In this document: positions 27,155 through 37,418 of the stretch, piece after piece
How positions within the stretch are numbered: position 1 is the stretch's first letter
Layout: each line of letters starts with the position of its first letter
Origin: CAYYFX01 sp046330135
Lineage (GTDB): Bacteria; ARS69
Direction of reading: 5' to 3'
Length of the DNA stretch: 64,000 bases
Assembly: GCA_046330135.1 (NCBI GenBank)
Contig: JAXLTI010000005.1
Coordinates: 372,001-436,000 of the forward strand
Translations under genes and position numbers: made by a program
The notes under the pieces: model-generated
What the model was told of the DNA's origin: nothing
Database searches by the model: none
What the model saw: the letters and a program-made list of their open reading frames with translations, nothing else

Positions 27155-27232
27155 GGGCGATTAGCTCAGTTGGTCCAGAGCGCTCGCCTCACACGCGAGA
27201 GGTCACTGGTTCAAGTCCAGTATCGCCCACCA
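27155..27232 (+). tRNA. tRNA-Val (anticodon CAC)
   Basis: 78 nt. Acceptor GGGCGAT/ATCGCCC, anticodon stem CTCGC/GCGAG with loop CTCACAC giving anticodon CAC, T arm CTGG-TTCAAGT-CCAG, discriminator A and encoded CCA. It is 20 bases downstream of the CAT tRNA, presumably in one transcript. Confidence 0.93.
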
Positions 27233-27313
27233 CCCGCCGGCGCCCGGAAGAAGGGAGTTCCTCGCCTACCCAGCCAACCTCTTCCGCGACAGACGTCCTG
27301 GAACGGGATCGGC

Positions 27314-27348
27314 CGGGTGCTCCTGCGAGGGACGCACCCGTTTCTTTC
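27314..27348 (+). terminator. Intrinsic terminator of the tRNA operon
   Basis: CGGGTGC at 27314-27320 pairs with GCACCCG at 27334-27340, immediately followed by TTTCTTTC. This is the clearest stem-plus-U-tract of this region and lies 80 bases after the second tRNA. Confidence 0.7.
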
Positions 27349-27390
27349 GGTGGGCCCGTCACGCGGTTCCGAAGCTCGAAGGAGGCAGCG

Positions 27391-28119
27391 TTGTCGCCCG
27401 AGGAGATCCAGGCCCTGCTCGAACTCCAGGAGCTCGACTTGAAGCTCCTCGAGTACGAACGGCACCAGAAGGAGCTGCCGCGCCTCATCGAAGAGATCGA
27501 GGCGCCTCTCCGCGCGGCGCGCGGAGACAAGGAGCGGGTGGAGGCGGAGCTGGCGGCCGCGCGCTCGCAGCAGCGCACCGTCGAGTTCGACCTCGCGAAC
27601 AACAACGCGCAGTTCAAGAAGCTGCAGACGCAGCAGATGGCCGTGCGGAACCAGATCCAGTACGAGGCCTTCCAGCACGAGATGGAGACGCTGAAGGACC
27701 GCGCGGACTCGCTCGAGGAGACCGGCCTCAAGTGGATCGAGCGCGCGGAGGACGCGAACCTCAAGCTCCCCACCGTGGTGACCACGCTCGAGGAGAAGGA
27801 GCGGATCGCCGCGGAGGCGCGCGCCAAGCTGGACGCGAAGACCGCGGAGCTCAAGCGCATCCACGACGAAGCGTCGGAGCGCACGGCCCCGCTCATCGCG
27901 AAGGTGCCCCCGCAGGTGCTCACGTACTACCGCCGGCTGCGCGGCGCGGGGAAGACGCCGTTCGTCGCCGTCATCAAGCGCGGCGCGTGCAGCGGCTGCG
28001 GCTTCCGCCACCCGGCGCAGCGCATGCAGGAGATCAAGCAGAGCCGGCGGATGATGAGCTGCGAGCAGTGCGGTCGCATCCAGGTCTGGCGCGAAGAGGA
28101 AGAGCGGATTGGATTCTGA
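27391..28119 (+). CDS. Coiled-coil zinc-ribbon protein (COG1579-like)
   Basis: 242 residues from TTG 27391, with GGAGG eight bases before. Residues 1-190 or so are a nearly continuous charged coiled coil; the C-terminal 50 residues hold a zinc ribbon with CSGCG and, 20 residues later, CEQCG. This architecture matches the COG1579 family of predicted nucleic-acid-binding proteins, recently studied as ribosome- or RNA-associated factors in some bacteria. Its last 11 bases overlap the RNase HI-type gene, a pairing also conserved elsewhere. Exact role unknown. Confidence 0.85.
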   Translation: MSPEEIQALLELQELDLKLLEYERHQKELPRLIEEIEAPLRAARGDKERVEAELAAARSQQRTVEFDLANNNAQFKKLQTQQMAVRNQIQYEAFQHEMETLKDRADSLEETGLKWIERAEDANLKLPTVVTTLEEKERIAAEARAKLDAKTAELKRIHDEASERTAPLIAKVPPQVLTYYRRLRGAGKTPFVAVIKRGACSGCGFRHPAQRMQEIKQSRRMMSCEQCGRIQVWREEEERIGF

Positions 28120-28813
28120 GCGGGGCGGAGGGCGCGCGGCGCTCTCGCCCGGAGCGCGCCGGGTCGTCGAAGGCCTCCTCGCCGGAAAGAGCCTGGACGA
28201 GCTTGCGCCGCGCGGTAGCGTCGTGCGGGCGGAAGTGGAAGCGCACATCGTCGCGTCGCTGGAGTGGGCCACGCGCGCCCGGAGCGCCGAGAGCGCCCGA
28301 GGCGCCGAGAGCGCGAAGAGCGCGAACACCGCCCTCGGTGCCGCGCGGCCCAAGAGCCCCAAGAGCGCGAAGAAGAAGGCATCGTCGGGGGCCGTCGTTC
28401 CTGCGGCCGGGCGTGCGGTCGCGTATTCGGACGGCGCGTCGCGCGGCAACCCCGGCCCCGCCGCCATCGGCTACCGCATCGTGGACGCGCAGGGCGTCGA
28501 GCTGTTCCGCGAGGGGCGCCGCATCGGCCGCGCCACGAACAACGTCGCGGAGTATCGCGCGGCCATCGCCGCCCTCGAGAAGGCGCGGGAGCTGGGCCTC
28601 GCGGAGCTGGAGCTCCGCATGGACTCCGAGCTCGTCGTGCGGCAGATGGAAGGCACCTACCGGGTCCGTGAGCCGGCGCTCATCGCGCTCAAGCGGGACG
28701 TGGACCGGTTGCTCGGTCACTTCCGCTCCGTCCGGGTGCTGCACGTGCGGCGGGAGCAGAACCGCGACACGGACGGCCTGGCGAACGAGGCCCTCGACGC
28801 CGGCGTCGACTGA
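28109..28813 (+). CDS. Ribonuclease HI family protein with N-terminal extension
   Basis: 234 residues from TTG 28109, overlapping the previous gene by 11 bases. The C-terminal 130 residues are an RNase HI domain: YSDGASRGNPGPA with the first catalytic Asp, NNVAEYRA with the Glu, and LRMDSELVVRQM with the next Asp. The fourth carboxylate is probably the Asp in NRDTDGLANEAL. The first 50 residues form a small helical region (LSPGARRVVEGLLAGKSLDEL), joined by an Ala/Ser/Lys-rich linker of about 45 residues. It should degrade RNA in RNA-DNA hybrids. Confidence 0.88.
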   Translation: MDSERGGGRAALSPGARRVVEGLLAGKSLDELAPRGSVVRAEVEAHIVASLEWATRARSAESARGAESAKSANTALGAARPKSPKSAKKKASSGAVVPAAGRAVAYSDGASRGNPGPAAIGYRIVDAQGVELFREGRRIGRATNNVAEYRAAIAALEKARELGLAELELRMDSELVVRQMEGTYRVREPALIALKRDVDRLLGHFRSVRVLHVRREQNRDTDGLANEALDAGVD

Positions 28814-28885
28814 TCGGCTCCTGCGCCGCGGGACTGCTGGATCGACCCGCGCGAACCTGGTAAAAGTTGTTCCGGGCGAGGCTCA

Positions 28886-29250
<365 letters not shown>

Positions 29251-29276
29251 CCTCGCCCACCTCTTTCGGGGGAGCC

Positions 29277-30980
29277 ATGCCTCAGAGGAATTGGGTCAGC
29301 CCGCCCGCGGTTCCCCTGCCGGGAGTGGGACGTCTGGTCGAGGAGCTTCGCGTGTCCCCCGCGGTGGCGCGCATCCTCGCCGTCCGCGGCTACGCGGACG
29401 CGGGCGCGGCCGAGCGATTCCTCCACCCGCAGCTCTCGCAGCTCGCCTCGCCGTTCGATCTCCTCGGAGCGGACCGCGCCGTCGAGGCGCTCCTCTCCTG
29501 CCTGCGCGAGAAGAAGAAGATCCTCGTCTTCGGCGATTTCGACGTGGACGGCGTCACCGGCACGTCGCTCGCCGTCCAGGCGCTCGGCGAGCTGGGTGCG
29601 GACGTGGAGTACCTGCTGCCCCGGCGCCTCGTGCACGGCTACGGCCTCTCGGCGAAGGTGCTGCCGGACGTCGTCGCGAGGAGTCCCTCGCTCGTGCTCA
29701 CGGTGGACTGCGGGATCAAGAGCGTCGAGGAAGTGGCCGAGCTTCGTCGAATGGGAATCCAGACCGTCGTCACGGACCATCACGAGCCGGGCAGCGAGCT
29801 GCCCCCGGCCGCCGCCGTGGTGAATCCGCGCCAGGCCGGCTGCCCGTACCCGGACAAGAGCCTCGCCGGGGTGGGCGTGGTGTGGCGGCTCCTGCAGGGG
29901 CTGGTCTCGCGCCTCGAGCACGAGATCGACCTCACCCGTCACCTGGACCTCGTGGCTCTCGGCACGGTGGCGGACGTGGTTCCTCTCGTGGGCGAGAACC
30001 GCGTGCTCGTCACCGCCGGCCTCGACGCGATCAACCGGCATGCGCGCGTCGGCATGATGGCCCTGGTGCTGGCGTGCGGGATCGAGGGGCGCGTGGAGGC
30101 CTGGCACCTCGCCTATCTCCTGGGGCCGCGCGTGAACGCGGCGGGCCGCCTCGACGACGCCGGCGCCGCCGTCCGCCTCTTCGTCTCGGAAGACACGGCG
30201 GAGGCGAATCGCCTCGCGAGGAAGCTCGACGAGACGAACCTCGAGCGGCAGGAGATCAGCGAGCGGACGCTTCGCCAGGCGCTCGACGCGATCGAGCGCG
30301 GCACCGCCGGAGAGGACCTGGACGGCATCGTCCTCGCGTCGAACACGTGGCACCCGGGCGTGATCGGCATCGCGTCGGCGCGGCTGGTGGAGCGCTACTA
30401 CCGCCCGTCCGCGCTCATCGCGATGAACGGCGACGTCGGGCGCGGGTCGGTGCGCTCCATCCGCGGCATCGACGTCTGCGAGGTGCTCGAGGAGTGCGAC
30501 GATCTTCTGGTGCAGTACGGCGGCCACGCCATGGCGGCCGGCCTCACGATCGAGCGCGCGCGCGTGGCGGAGTTCCGCAAGCGCTTCGCGGCCGCCGTGG
30601 CCGAGCGGCTCACGGAGGAGAACTCCCACCCGCGCCTGCGGATCGACAGCGACGCCACTCCGGACGAGATCGGGCTTCCCCTCGCCGAGGACCTCGAGCG
30701 CCTCTCGCCCTTCGGCTACGGAAACGCCCGGCCGGTCTTCGTGATGCACGGCGTGACCGCGGCGGCGCGTCCCAAGGTCGTCGGGCGCGGGCATCTCAAG
30801 CTCACGTTGCGGAGAGCCTCGGACGGGGACCTGGACTGCATCGGCTTCGAGCTCGGCGAGCGCGGCGAGAAGGAGTTCCCCTCGCGCGCGGATCTGGCCG
30901 GGAGCGTGGCGGTGAACGAATGGAACGGACGGCGCTCCGCGCAGTTCCAGATCCTGGACTTCCGGGAGGCGCTCACGTGA
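29277..30980 (+). CDS. recJ: Single-stranded-DNA-specific exonuclease RecJ
   Basis: 567 residues, normal RecJ size. Domain 1 carries the DHH phosphoesterase motifs GDFDVDGVTGT, LTVDCGI and VVTDHHEPG. DHHA1 follows, with YGGHAMAAGLTIE, and a C-terminal OB fold (RPKVVGRGHLKLTL). RecJ degrades 5' ssDNA ends in recombination and mismatch repair. The ATG at 29277 has GGGGGAG upstream. The gene heads a run of coupled genes. Confidence 0.96.
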   Translation: MPQRNWVSPPAVPLPGVGRLVEELRVSPAVARILAVRGYADAGAAERFLHPQLSQLASPFDLLGADRAVEALLSCLREKKKILVFGDFDVDGVTGTSLAVQALGELGADVEYLLPRRLVHGYGLSAKVLPDVVARSPSLVLTVDCGIKSVEEVAELRRMGIQTVVTDHHEPGSELPPAAAVVNPRQAGCPYPDKSLAGVGVVWRLLQGLVSRLEHEIDLTRHLDLVALGTVADVVPLVGENRVLVTAGLDAINRHARVGMMALVLACGIEGRVEAWHLAYLLGPRVNAAGRLDDAGAAVRLFVSEDTAEANRLARKLDETNLERQEISERTLRQALDAIERGTAGEDLDGIVLASNTWHPGVIGIASARLVERYYRPSALIAMNGDVGRGSVRSIRGIDVCEVLEECDDLLVQYGGHAMAAGLTIERARVAEFRKRFAAAVAERLTEENSHPRLRIDSDATPDEIGLPLAEDLERLSPFGYGNARPVFVMHGVTAAARPKVVGRGHLKLTLRRASDGDLDCIGFELGERGEKEFPSRADLAGSVAVNEWNGRRSAQFQILDFREALT

Positions 30981-33157
30981 ACCGGCCCATTCCGCCGCCT
31001 CCCGAGGCGGTCCCGCCGGAGCCGTCCTACGAGCTGGCGGATCTCCTCGCCGCGCTCCACGACCCCGCGGCTTACGACGGCGCCCTCCTCGAGCGAGCGT
31101 ACAAGTTCGCGGAGGAGCACCACCGCGGGCAGATCCGTCGCTCGGGCCTTCCGTACGTGCACCACTGCGTGGCGGTGGCCACGGTGCTCGCCGGGCTCCG
31201 GCTGGACACCGTCACCCTCGTGGCCGGTCTCCTCCACGACGTCCTCGAGGACACGAACGTCACCTCCGACGAGCTGCGCGAAGCGTTCGGCGAGCACGTC
31301 GCCGCGATCGTGGACGGGGTGACGAAGATCGGCGGCATCGAGTTCCAGAGCCCCGAGGAGCACCAGGCGGAGAACTGGCGGCGCATGCTGCTCGCCATCG
31401 CGCAGGATCTGCGCGTGATCCTCGTGAAGCTCGCGGATCGACTGCACAACATGCGCACGCTCGACTTCCTGGAGGAAGAGAAGCGCCGGCGCATCGCGCA
31501 GGAGACGATCGAGATCTACGCGCCGCTCGCGCACCGCTTCGGCATCGCCACCATCAAGTGGGAGCTGGAGGATCTCGCGCTCAAGCACCTGGAGCCCGAG
31601 GTCTATCGCGACCTCGTGCTGCGCGTGGCGCGCAAGCGCGACGAGCGCGAGGCCTTCCTGGATCTCCTCAAGGAGCCGCTCGCTCGCCGCCTCGCGAAGC
31701 GGGGCATCAAGGCGGATCTCGCGGGCCGCGCGAAGCACTTCTACTCCATCTACCTGAAGATGAAGAACCGGGAGAAGGCGTTCGAGGAGATCTACGACCT
31801 GATGGCGCTGCGCGTCATCGTGCCGGCGGAGCGGGATTGCTACGAGGCGCTCGGCATCGTGCACGCGCTGTGGCGCCCCGTGCCGGAGCGGATCAAGGAC
31901 TACATCGCGGCGCCGAAGTCCAACCACTACCGCTCGCTGCACACCACCGTGATCGGGCCGGACAACGTGTGGGTCGAGTTCCAGATCCGCACGCCGGAGA
32001 TGCACGCCGAGGCCGAGTACGGCATCGCCGCGCACTGGACCTACAAGGAAGGGAAGACGCAGCTCCCGGATCTCGTGGGACGCTTCCCGTGGCTCGGCGA
32101 GCTGGTGAAGGAGCAGGCGGACCAGAACGCCGAGGAGTTCCTGGACCTCCTGAAGTCCGACCTCTTCCAGGGCGAGGTGTTCGTCTTCACGCCGAAGGGC
32201 GCGCTGAGGGTCCTGCCGCGCGGCGCCACGCCCATCGACTTCGCGTTCGCGATCCACACGGAGGTCGGGAACCACTGCGTGGGCGCGCGCGTGAACGGGC
32301 GCATCGTGCCGCTGCGCTACCGGCTGGAGAACGCGGACACCGTCGAGATCATCACGTCGCCGATGGGCCGGCCCAGCCAGGACTGGCTGAACGTGGTGGC
32401 CTCCGCGGGCGCGCGCGGGAAGATCCGCCGCTGGTTCCGGCTCGAGCAGGCGCAGCACTCCACCGCGCTGGGGCGCGAGATGCTGGAGCGCGAGGCGCGG
32501 CGCAACCGCGTGGAGCTCGACAAGGCGCTGAACGCGGAGGCCGCGAAGAAGCTCGGCTTCGATTCGGTGGAGAAGCTGTACGGCGCGGTCGGGCAGGGGG
32601 ACTTCTCCGCCACGCACGTGGTGCGCAAGCTCTTCCCGGAGATCGAGAAGAAGAAGGAGCCCACCGGGCTGCGCCGCATGCTGGACTTCACGCGGAAGAA
32701 GGACGGCGGCGTGAAGGTGCAGGGCCTCAACAACGTGATGATCCGCTTCGCCCACTGCTGCCAGCCGCTCCCCGGCGAGACCATCGTGGGCGTGGTCACG
32801 CGCGGCCGCGGCATCTCCGTGCACCGGTCGGATTGCCCGAACGCGCTGCCGCCCGTCGTGGAGATGGACCGGCGCATCGCCGTGGATTGGGACGTGTCGC
32901 GGGAGAACGTGTATCGCGTGCACCTCGGCGTGGAGGGGGAGAACCGCAAGGGCCTCCTCGCGGACGTCTCCTCCGCCATCACCGAGGTGGACACGAACAT
33001 CCTGAGCGCGTCGATGGAGGCGGACGGGCACCGCGCGGTGGGGCGCTTCGTGGTCGAGGTGGAGCACCTCGCGCACTTGCGCAAGGTCATGAAGGTGATG
33101 CAGAAGGTGAAAGGCGTGGATCGCGTGTTCCGCGAGGACCACGTCGCGAAGGCGTGA
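30977..33157 (+). CDS. rel: Bifunctional (p)ppGpp synthetase/hydrolase, RelA/SpoT family
   Basis: 726 residues. The order is: HD hydrolase domain with HHCVAVA and LLHDVLEDT, synthetase domain (MALRVIVPAERDCYEALGIVH, AAPKSNHYRSLHTTV, EFQIRTPEMHAEAEYGIAAHW), TGS domain (FVFTPKGALRVLPRGATPIDFAFAIHT) and a C-terminal ACT domain. Both catalytic halves look intact, so it should make and degrade the stringent-response alarmone. GTG 30977 overlaps the recJ stop by four bases (GTGA). With no second copy seen here, it may be the only long Rel. Confidence 0.96.
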   Translation: MNRPIPPPPEAVPPEPSYELADLLAALHDPAAYDGALLERAYKFAEEHHRGQIRRSGLPYVHHCVAVATVLAGLRLDTVTLVAGLLHDVLEDTNVTSDELREAFGEHVAAIVDGVTKIGGIEFQSPEEHQAENWRRMLLAIAQDLRVILVKLADRLHNMRTLDFLEEEKRRRIAQETIEIYAPLAHRFGIATIKWELEDLALKHLEPEVYRDLVLRVARKRDEREAFLDLLKEPLARRLAKRGIKADLAGRAKHFYSIYLKMKNREKAFEEIYDLMALRVIVPAERDCYEALGIVHALWRPVPERIKDYIAAPKSNHYRSLHTTVIGPDNVWVEFQIRTPEMHAEAEYGIAAHWTYKEGKTQLPDLVGRFPWLGELVKEQADQNAEEFLDLLKSDLFQGEVFVFTPKGALRVLPRGATPIDFAFAIHTEVGNHCVGARVNGRIVPLRYRLENADTVEIITSPMGRPSQDWLNVVASAGARGKIRRWFRLEQAQHSTALGREMLEREARRNRVELDKALNAEAAKKLGFDSVEKLYGAVGQGDFSATHVVRKLFPEIEKKKEPTGLRRMLDFTRKKDGGVKVQGLNNVMIRFAHCCQPLPGETIVGVVTRGRGISVHRSDCPNALPPVVEMDRRIAVDWDVSRENVYRVHLGVEGENRKGLLADVSSAITEVDTNILSASMEADGHRAVGRFVVEVEHLAHLRKVMKVMQKVKGVDRVFREDHVAKA

Positions 33158-33912
33158 AGGCCCCCCTCGGAAAGGCGGCGCGGCTCGAGACCCGCGGCGA
33201 CGCGCTCTGGTGGCGCGCCCCGGCGCTCGACATCCTCCCGGACCTCGTGCACGGCGTGACGCACGCGTCCCTCGGGAACTTCTCCCTCTCCACGGCCGAC
33301 GACGGCGAGGCGGTGCAGGAGCGCCGGCGCCGGTTGCTGAAGGCGGCGGGGCTTTCGTTCGCGCGCGTGGTGGCGCCGAAGCTCTCCCACTCGGCGGAGG
33401 TGGCCGTCGTGGATCGAGGCAAGGTCCCGGAGGGTCCCTTCGACGCGTTCGTCACTCCGGATCCGGCCACCGTGCTCGCCGTGACCGTCGCGGACTGCGT
33501 CCCGGTCTTCCTCGTGGACGTGGAGGGCGGCGCGTTCGGCGTGGCGCACGCCGGCTGGCGCGGCCTGGCGGGAAACATCGTGCGGCGCGCCGTGCGGGCG
33601 ATGCGCGACGATCTCGGCGTGCGCACCGGCGATCTCCTGGTGGCGGTGGGGCCGTCCATCCGCGGCCCGCATTACGAAGTGGGGCCGGAGGTGGCGGCGG
33701 CGTTCCCCGAGGAGTTCTCCGTGCCCACGGGATCGGACGGCCGCGCGCAGCTCGACCTTCCTTCGTGCGCGCTGGCGCAGGCCGCCGCCGAGCGCGTCCC
33801 GCGCGAGAACCTCATCGACTTCGCGCTCTGCACGTTCGAGCACCCGGGCGCGCTCTTCTCGCATCGTCGCGGCGATCGGGAGAGGCACTGGGCGTTCGTC
33901 GGGCGAGCGTGA
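33154..33912 (+). CDS. pgeF: Multicopper-polyphenol-oxidase-like / peptidoglycan editing factor PgeF (laccase domain, YfiH family)
   Basis: 252 residues. The YfiH/DUF152 zinc-site residues are present in LSHSAEV (His), VTVADCVPVFLVD (Cys) and AHAGWRGLAGNIV (His). Family members remove L-Ser misincorporated into peptidoglycan stems or act on purine nucleosides. GTG 33154 overlaps the rel stop by four bases. Confidence 0.93.
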   Translation: MKAPLGKAARLETRGDALWWRAPALDILPDLVHGVTHASLGNFSLSTADDGEAVQERRRRLLKAAGLSFARVVAPKLSHSAEVAVVDRGKVPEGPFDAFVTPDPATVLAVTVADCVPVFLVDVEGGAFGVAHAGWRGLAGNIVRRAVRAMRDDLGVRTGDLLVAVGPSIRGPHYEVGPEVAAAFPEEFSVPTGSDGRAQLDLPSCALAQAAAERVPRENLIDFALCTFEHPGALFSHRRGDRERHWAFVGRA

Positions 33913-33925
33913 TAGGCTCCGCCCC

Positions 33926-35059
33926 ATGCGAGCCTTGCTGCAACGCGTCGCGCGCGCGTCGGTGAGCGTGGACGGAGAGATCGTCGGCAGGATCGACGCC
34001 GGGCTCCTCGTCCTCGCCGGCGTGCGCAACGGCGACGCCGGCGAGGATGCGGCGTGGATCGCCGACAAGCTCGTGGGCCTGCGCATCTTCCCCGACGACG
34101 CGGGCAAGATGAACCGCTCCGTGCTCGAGAGCGGGGGCTCCGTGCTGCTCGTCTCCCAATTCACGCTCCACGCGGATGCGCGCAAGGGACGCCGGCCGTC
34201 CTTCGTCGCGGCGGCGGCGCCCGAAGAGGCCGTCCCGCTCCTCGACGAGCTGAAGCGACGCATCGAGCACGCGGGCGTGCGCGTCGCCACGGGACGCTTC
34301 GCCGCGCACATGAAGGTGGACCTGGTGAACGACGGCCCCGTGACCATTCTCCTGGACTCGGAGGAGCGGCGTCGCGGCTCCGAGGAGAGCGCGGGCGAGG
34401 ACGGGGGCGAGGATCTCGAGCGGGTGCGCGAAGGGCGCCTCAAGCTGCTCGGGCCGAACTCGCCGCTGCAGCGCGTTCCGCTGGTGCTCGCGTCCGCGTC
34501 GCCGCGGCGTCGCGACCTGCTGCGCGACCTCGGGCTCGCGTTCACCGTGCAGGCGCCGGAGATCGACGAGAAGAGCGACGTGCCGGATGCCCCCGAGGAC
34601 CACGCGCGGCTCCTCGCGGAGCGCAAGGCGCGCGCGCTCGCCGACAAGTTCCGGGAGTCGCTCGTGCTCGCGGCGGACACGATCGTCGTCGTGGGCCAGC
34701 GGATCCTCGGCAAGCCGGGCGACGAAGCCGAGGCCATCGACATGCTGAAGCGCTTGTCCGGCCGCGTGCACGTGGTGATCACGGGCGTGTGCGTGGCGCA
34801 CCCGGCGCGCAACCGCTACTACACGAAGGTCGTCTCCACGCGCGTGCGCTTCCGGGCGATCGGCGACGAGGAGATTCGCCGTTACGTGGCCAGCGGCGAG
34901 CCGTTCGGGAAGGCGGGCGCGTACGCCATCCAGGGGCTCGGCGCGCTTCTCGTCGCGGGGATCGAGGGCGACTACTCGAACGTCGTGGGCCTGCCGCTCG
35001 GCGCCACGCTCGATCTCCTCGAGGAGACGCTCGGCATCGCCGCGGCCGCGGACGCCTGA
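33926..35059 (+). CDS. Fusion: D-aminoacyl-tRNA deacylase (Dtd) + Maf-like nucleoside triphosphate pyrophosphatase
   Basis: 377 residues in one uninterrupted frame. Residues 1-145 are a complete Dtd, starting MRALLQRVARASVSVDGE, with the active-site motifs SQFTL (about 77-81) and NDGPVT (about 135-140). A linker of about 40 residues, acidic and Arg-rich, leads to a complete Maf domain from about residue 186 (LVLASASPRRRDLL, AADTIVVV, GEPFGKAGAYAIQG, YSNVVGLPL), which resembles the dTTP/UTP-specific branch. Dtd frees tRNAs from D-amino acids and glycine; Maf removes modified or canonical pyrimidine nucleotides. Both activities are sanitation functions. The two are usually separate genes. Confidence 0.93.
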   Translation: MRALLQRVARASVSVDGEIVGRIDAGLLVLAGVRNGDAGEDAAWIADKLVGLRIFPDDAGKMNRSVLESGGSVLLVSQFTLHADARKGRRPSFVAAAAPEEAVPLLDELKRRIEHAGVRVATGRFAAHMKVDLVNDGPVTILLDSEERRRGSEESAGEDGGEDLERVREGRLKLLGPNSPLQRVPLVLASASPRRRDLLRDLGLAFTVQAPEIDEKSDVPDAPEDHARLLAERKARALADKFRESLVLAADTIVVVGQRILGKPGDEAEAIDMLKRLSGRVHVVITGVCVAHPARNRYYTKVVSTRVRFRAIGDEEIRRYVASGEPFGKAGAYAIQGLGALLVAGIEGDYSNVVGLPLGATLDLLEETLGIAAAADA

Positions 35060-35070
35060 GCGCGGCGTCG

Positions 35071-36111
<1,041 letters not shown>

Positions 36112-36268
36112 GGCCATCGCCCGGCTTCGCCGCCGCGGTCTTCGGCCGGTGAGTTTTCGCTCGGCTTCGTCGACACTTCCGCCGGCCGCCCGCCCCTTCG
36201 CCCGGCCCGAGTCAAGCCGTCGCTCGCGAGAGCCGATCTTTCGGGATCGGCCCCCTGGGGGAGTCGCC

Positions 36269-36718
36269 GTGAGCGTCGTCGGCAAGCTGGTGGCCGTCCG
36301 CTACAAGGACGGCCGGGTTCTCAAAGGCTTCACCGCGGACTTCTACCCGCAGCGCCCGCTCTTCCACGTCAAGGAGAGCGACGCGAAGGCGGCCGTTCCC
36401 ATCCGCTTCCCCGAGCTCAAGGCGGTGTTCTTCATCCGCACGCCGGGCGGCGACCCCGACCACGACGAGCGCAAGGACTTCTCCCTGCAGAAGACGCCCG
36501 AGCGCGAGATCTGGGTGCAGTTCAAGGACGGCGAAGAGCTGGCGGGGTGGTCGTCGTCGTTCGCGTCGGCGGGCGCCGGCTTCTACATCACGCCCACCGA
36601 CCCCGCGTCGAACATGGAGCGCGCCTACGTGCTCCGTGCCGCCGTCGCGAAGGTCCTCCACGGGCACGCGGCCGAGGACGCGGCGAAGCGGTATCGGGAA
36701 CGGGCCCCGAAGGGCTAG
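36269..36718 (+). CDS. Small conserved hypothetical protein, DUF6982-like
   Basis: 149 residues from GTG 36269, chosen for the GGGGGAG just upstream; the frame extends to 36149 with a low-complexity, unconserved N-terminus. Two similar halves show GKLVAVRYKDGRVLKGFT and WVQFKDGEELAGWSSSF, each an RxKDG-type beta motif, with LKAVFFIRT between. This repeats the pattern of DUF6982 proteins, small PilZ-like beta proteins. No catalytic residues are seen; a ligand-binding or regulatory role is possible but not shown. Confidence 0.7.
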   Translation: MSVVGKLVAVRYKDGRVLKGFTADFYPQRPLFHVKESDAKAAVPIRFPELKAVFFIRTPGGDPDHDERKDFSLQKTPEREIWVQFKDGEELAGWSSSFASAGAGFYITPTDPASNMERAYVLRAAVAKVLHGHAAEDAAKRYRERAPKG

Positions 36719-36851
36719 CCCGCCGCCGCTCCTCCGCCCCACCTCGCGAGCGGGCGCCCGACCCCGCGGGCGCCCACACCTCCCCATGGGTGTATTCGCC
36801 TCCCTCGGGGCCCGGCGCCGGGTCCGGGCCCGCCGGCCGTTGTCCGCCCCT

Positions 36852-36880
36852 TGACTCTCCTTTTCCCCGGCTGTTACCCT
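36852..36880 (+). promoter_or_regulatory. Promoter of the rplM-rpsI operon
   Basis: TTGACT at 36852-36857, a 17-base spacer and TTACCC at 36875-36880. This gives a leader of about 50 bases before the rplM start. Confidence 0.75.
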
Positions 36881-36913
36881 GCCCGTCTTTGCTTGGCCGA
36901 AAAACCTCTCGGA

Positions 36914-36933
36914 CCCCCACGCGGGGGGGAGGC
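36914..36933 (+). promoter_or_regulatory. Hairpin masking the rplM ribosome binding site
   Basis: CCCCC at 36914-36918 can pair with GGGGG at 36923-36927 across the loop ACGC. The G-run is part of the ribosome binding site GGGGGGAGG that precedes GTG 36938, so the structure could limit initiation, as autoregulated ribosomal protein leaders do. Confidence 0.4.
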
Positions 36934-36937
36934 CGGT

Positions 36938-37396
36938 GTGAGAACGCACGTCACGAAGGGCGCGGAGTGCATCCACGCTTGGCACGTCATCGACGCGAAC
37001 GGCGTGGTGCTCGGGCGCCTCGCGTGCGAGGCGGCGGTGCTGCTCCGGGGCAAGCACAAGCCGAACTTCTCGACCCATCTGGACAACGGCGACTGCGTGG
37101 TGATCGTCAACGCGGACAAGGTGGTCCTGTCGGGCCGGAAGATCGAGTACAAGGAGCGGCGCCGCTACTCGGGCTTTCCGGGCGGCATGAAGGTCCGCCC
37201 CTACAACACGTGGATCGTGGATCACCCCGAGGAAGTCGTTCGCAAGGCGGTCCGCGGCATGCTGCCGAAGAACCGGCTCGGCCGCCAGCTCCTCACGAAG
37301 ATCAAGATCTATCGCGGGGCCGAGCATCCGCACACGGCGCAGCAGCCGGTGCCTCACATCGTCAAGAGCTCGCGTCCGCCGCGCGGCCGCGCGTAG
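36938..37396 (+). CDS. rplM: 50S ribosomal protein L13
   Basis: 152 residues from GTG 36938. It contains WHVIDANGVVLGRLACEAAVLLRGKHKPNF, KIEYKERRRYSGFPGG and the MLPKNRLGRQLLTKIKIYRG signature. L13 is an early assembly protein of the 50S subunit. The gene lies 22 bases before rpsI, the universal rplM-rpsI pair. Its leader can form a hairpin over the ribosome site. Confidence 0.97.
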   Translation: MRTHVTKGAECIHAWHVIDANGVVLGRLACEAAVLLRGKHKPNFSTHLDNGDCVVIVNADKVVLSGRKIEYKERRRYSGFPGGMKVRPYNTWIVDHPEEVVRKAVRGMLPKNRLGRQLLTKIKIYRGAEHPHTAQQPVPHIVKSSRPPRGRA

Positions 37397-37418
37397 CGCC
37401 ACGGAGTCGAGGAGAAGC

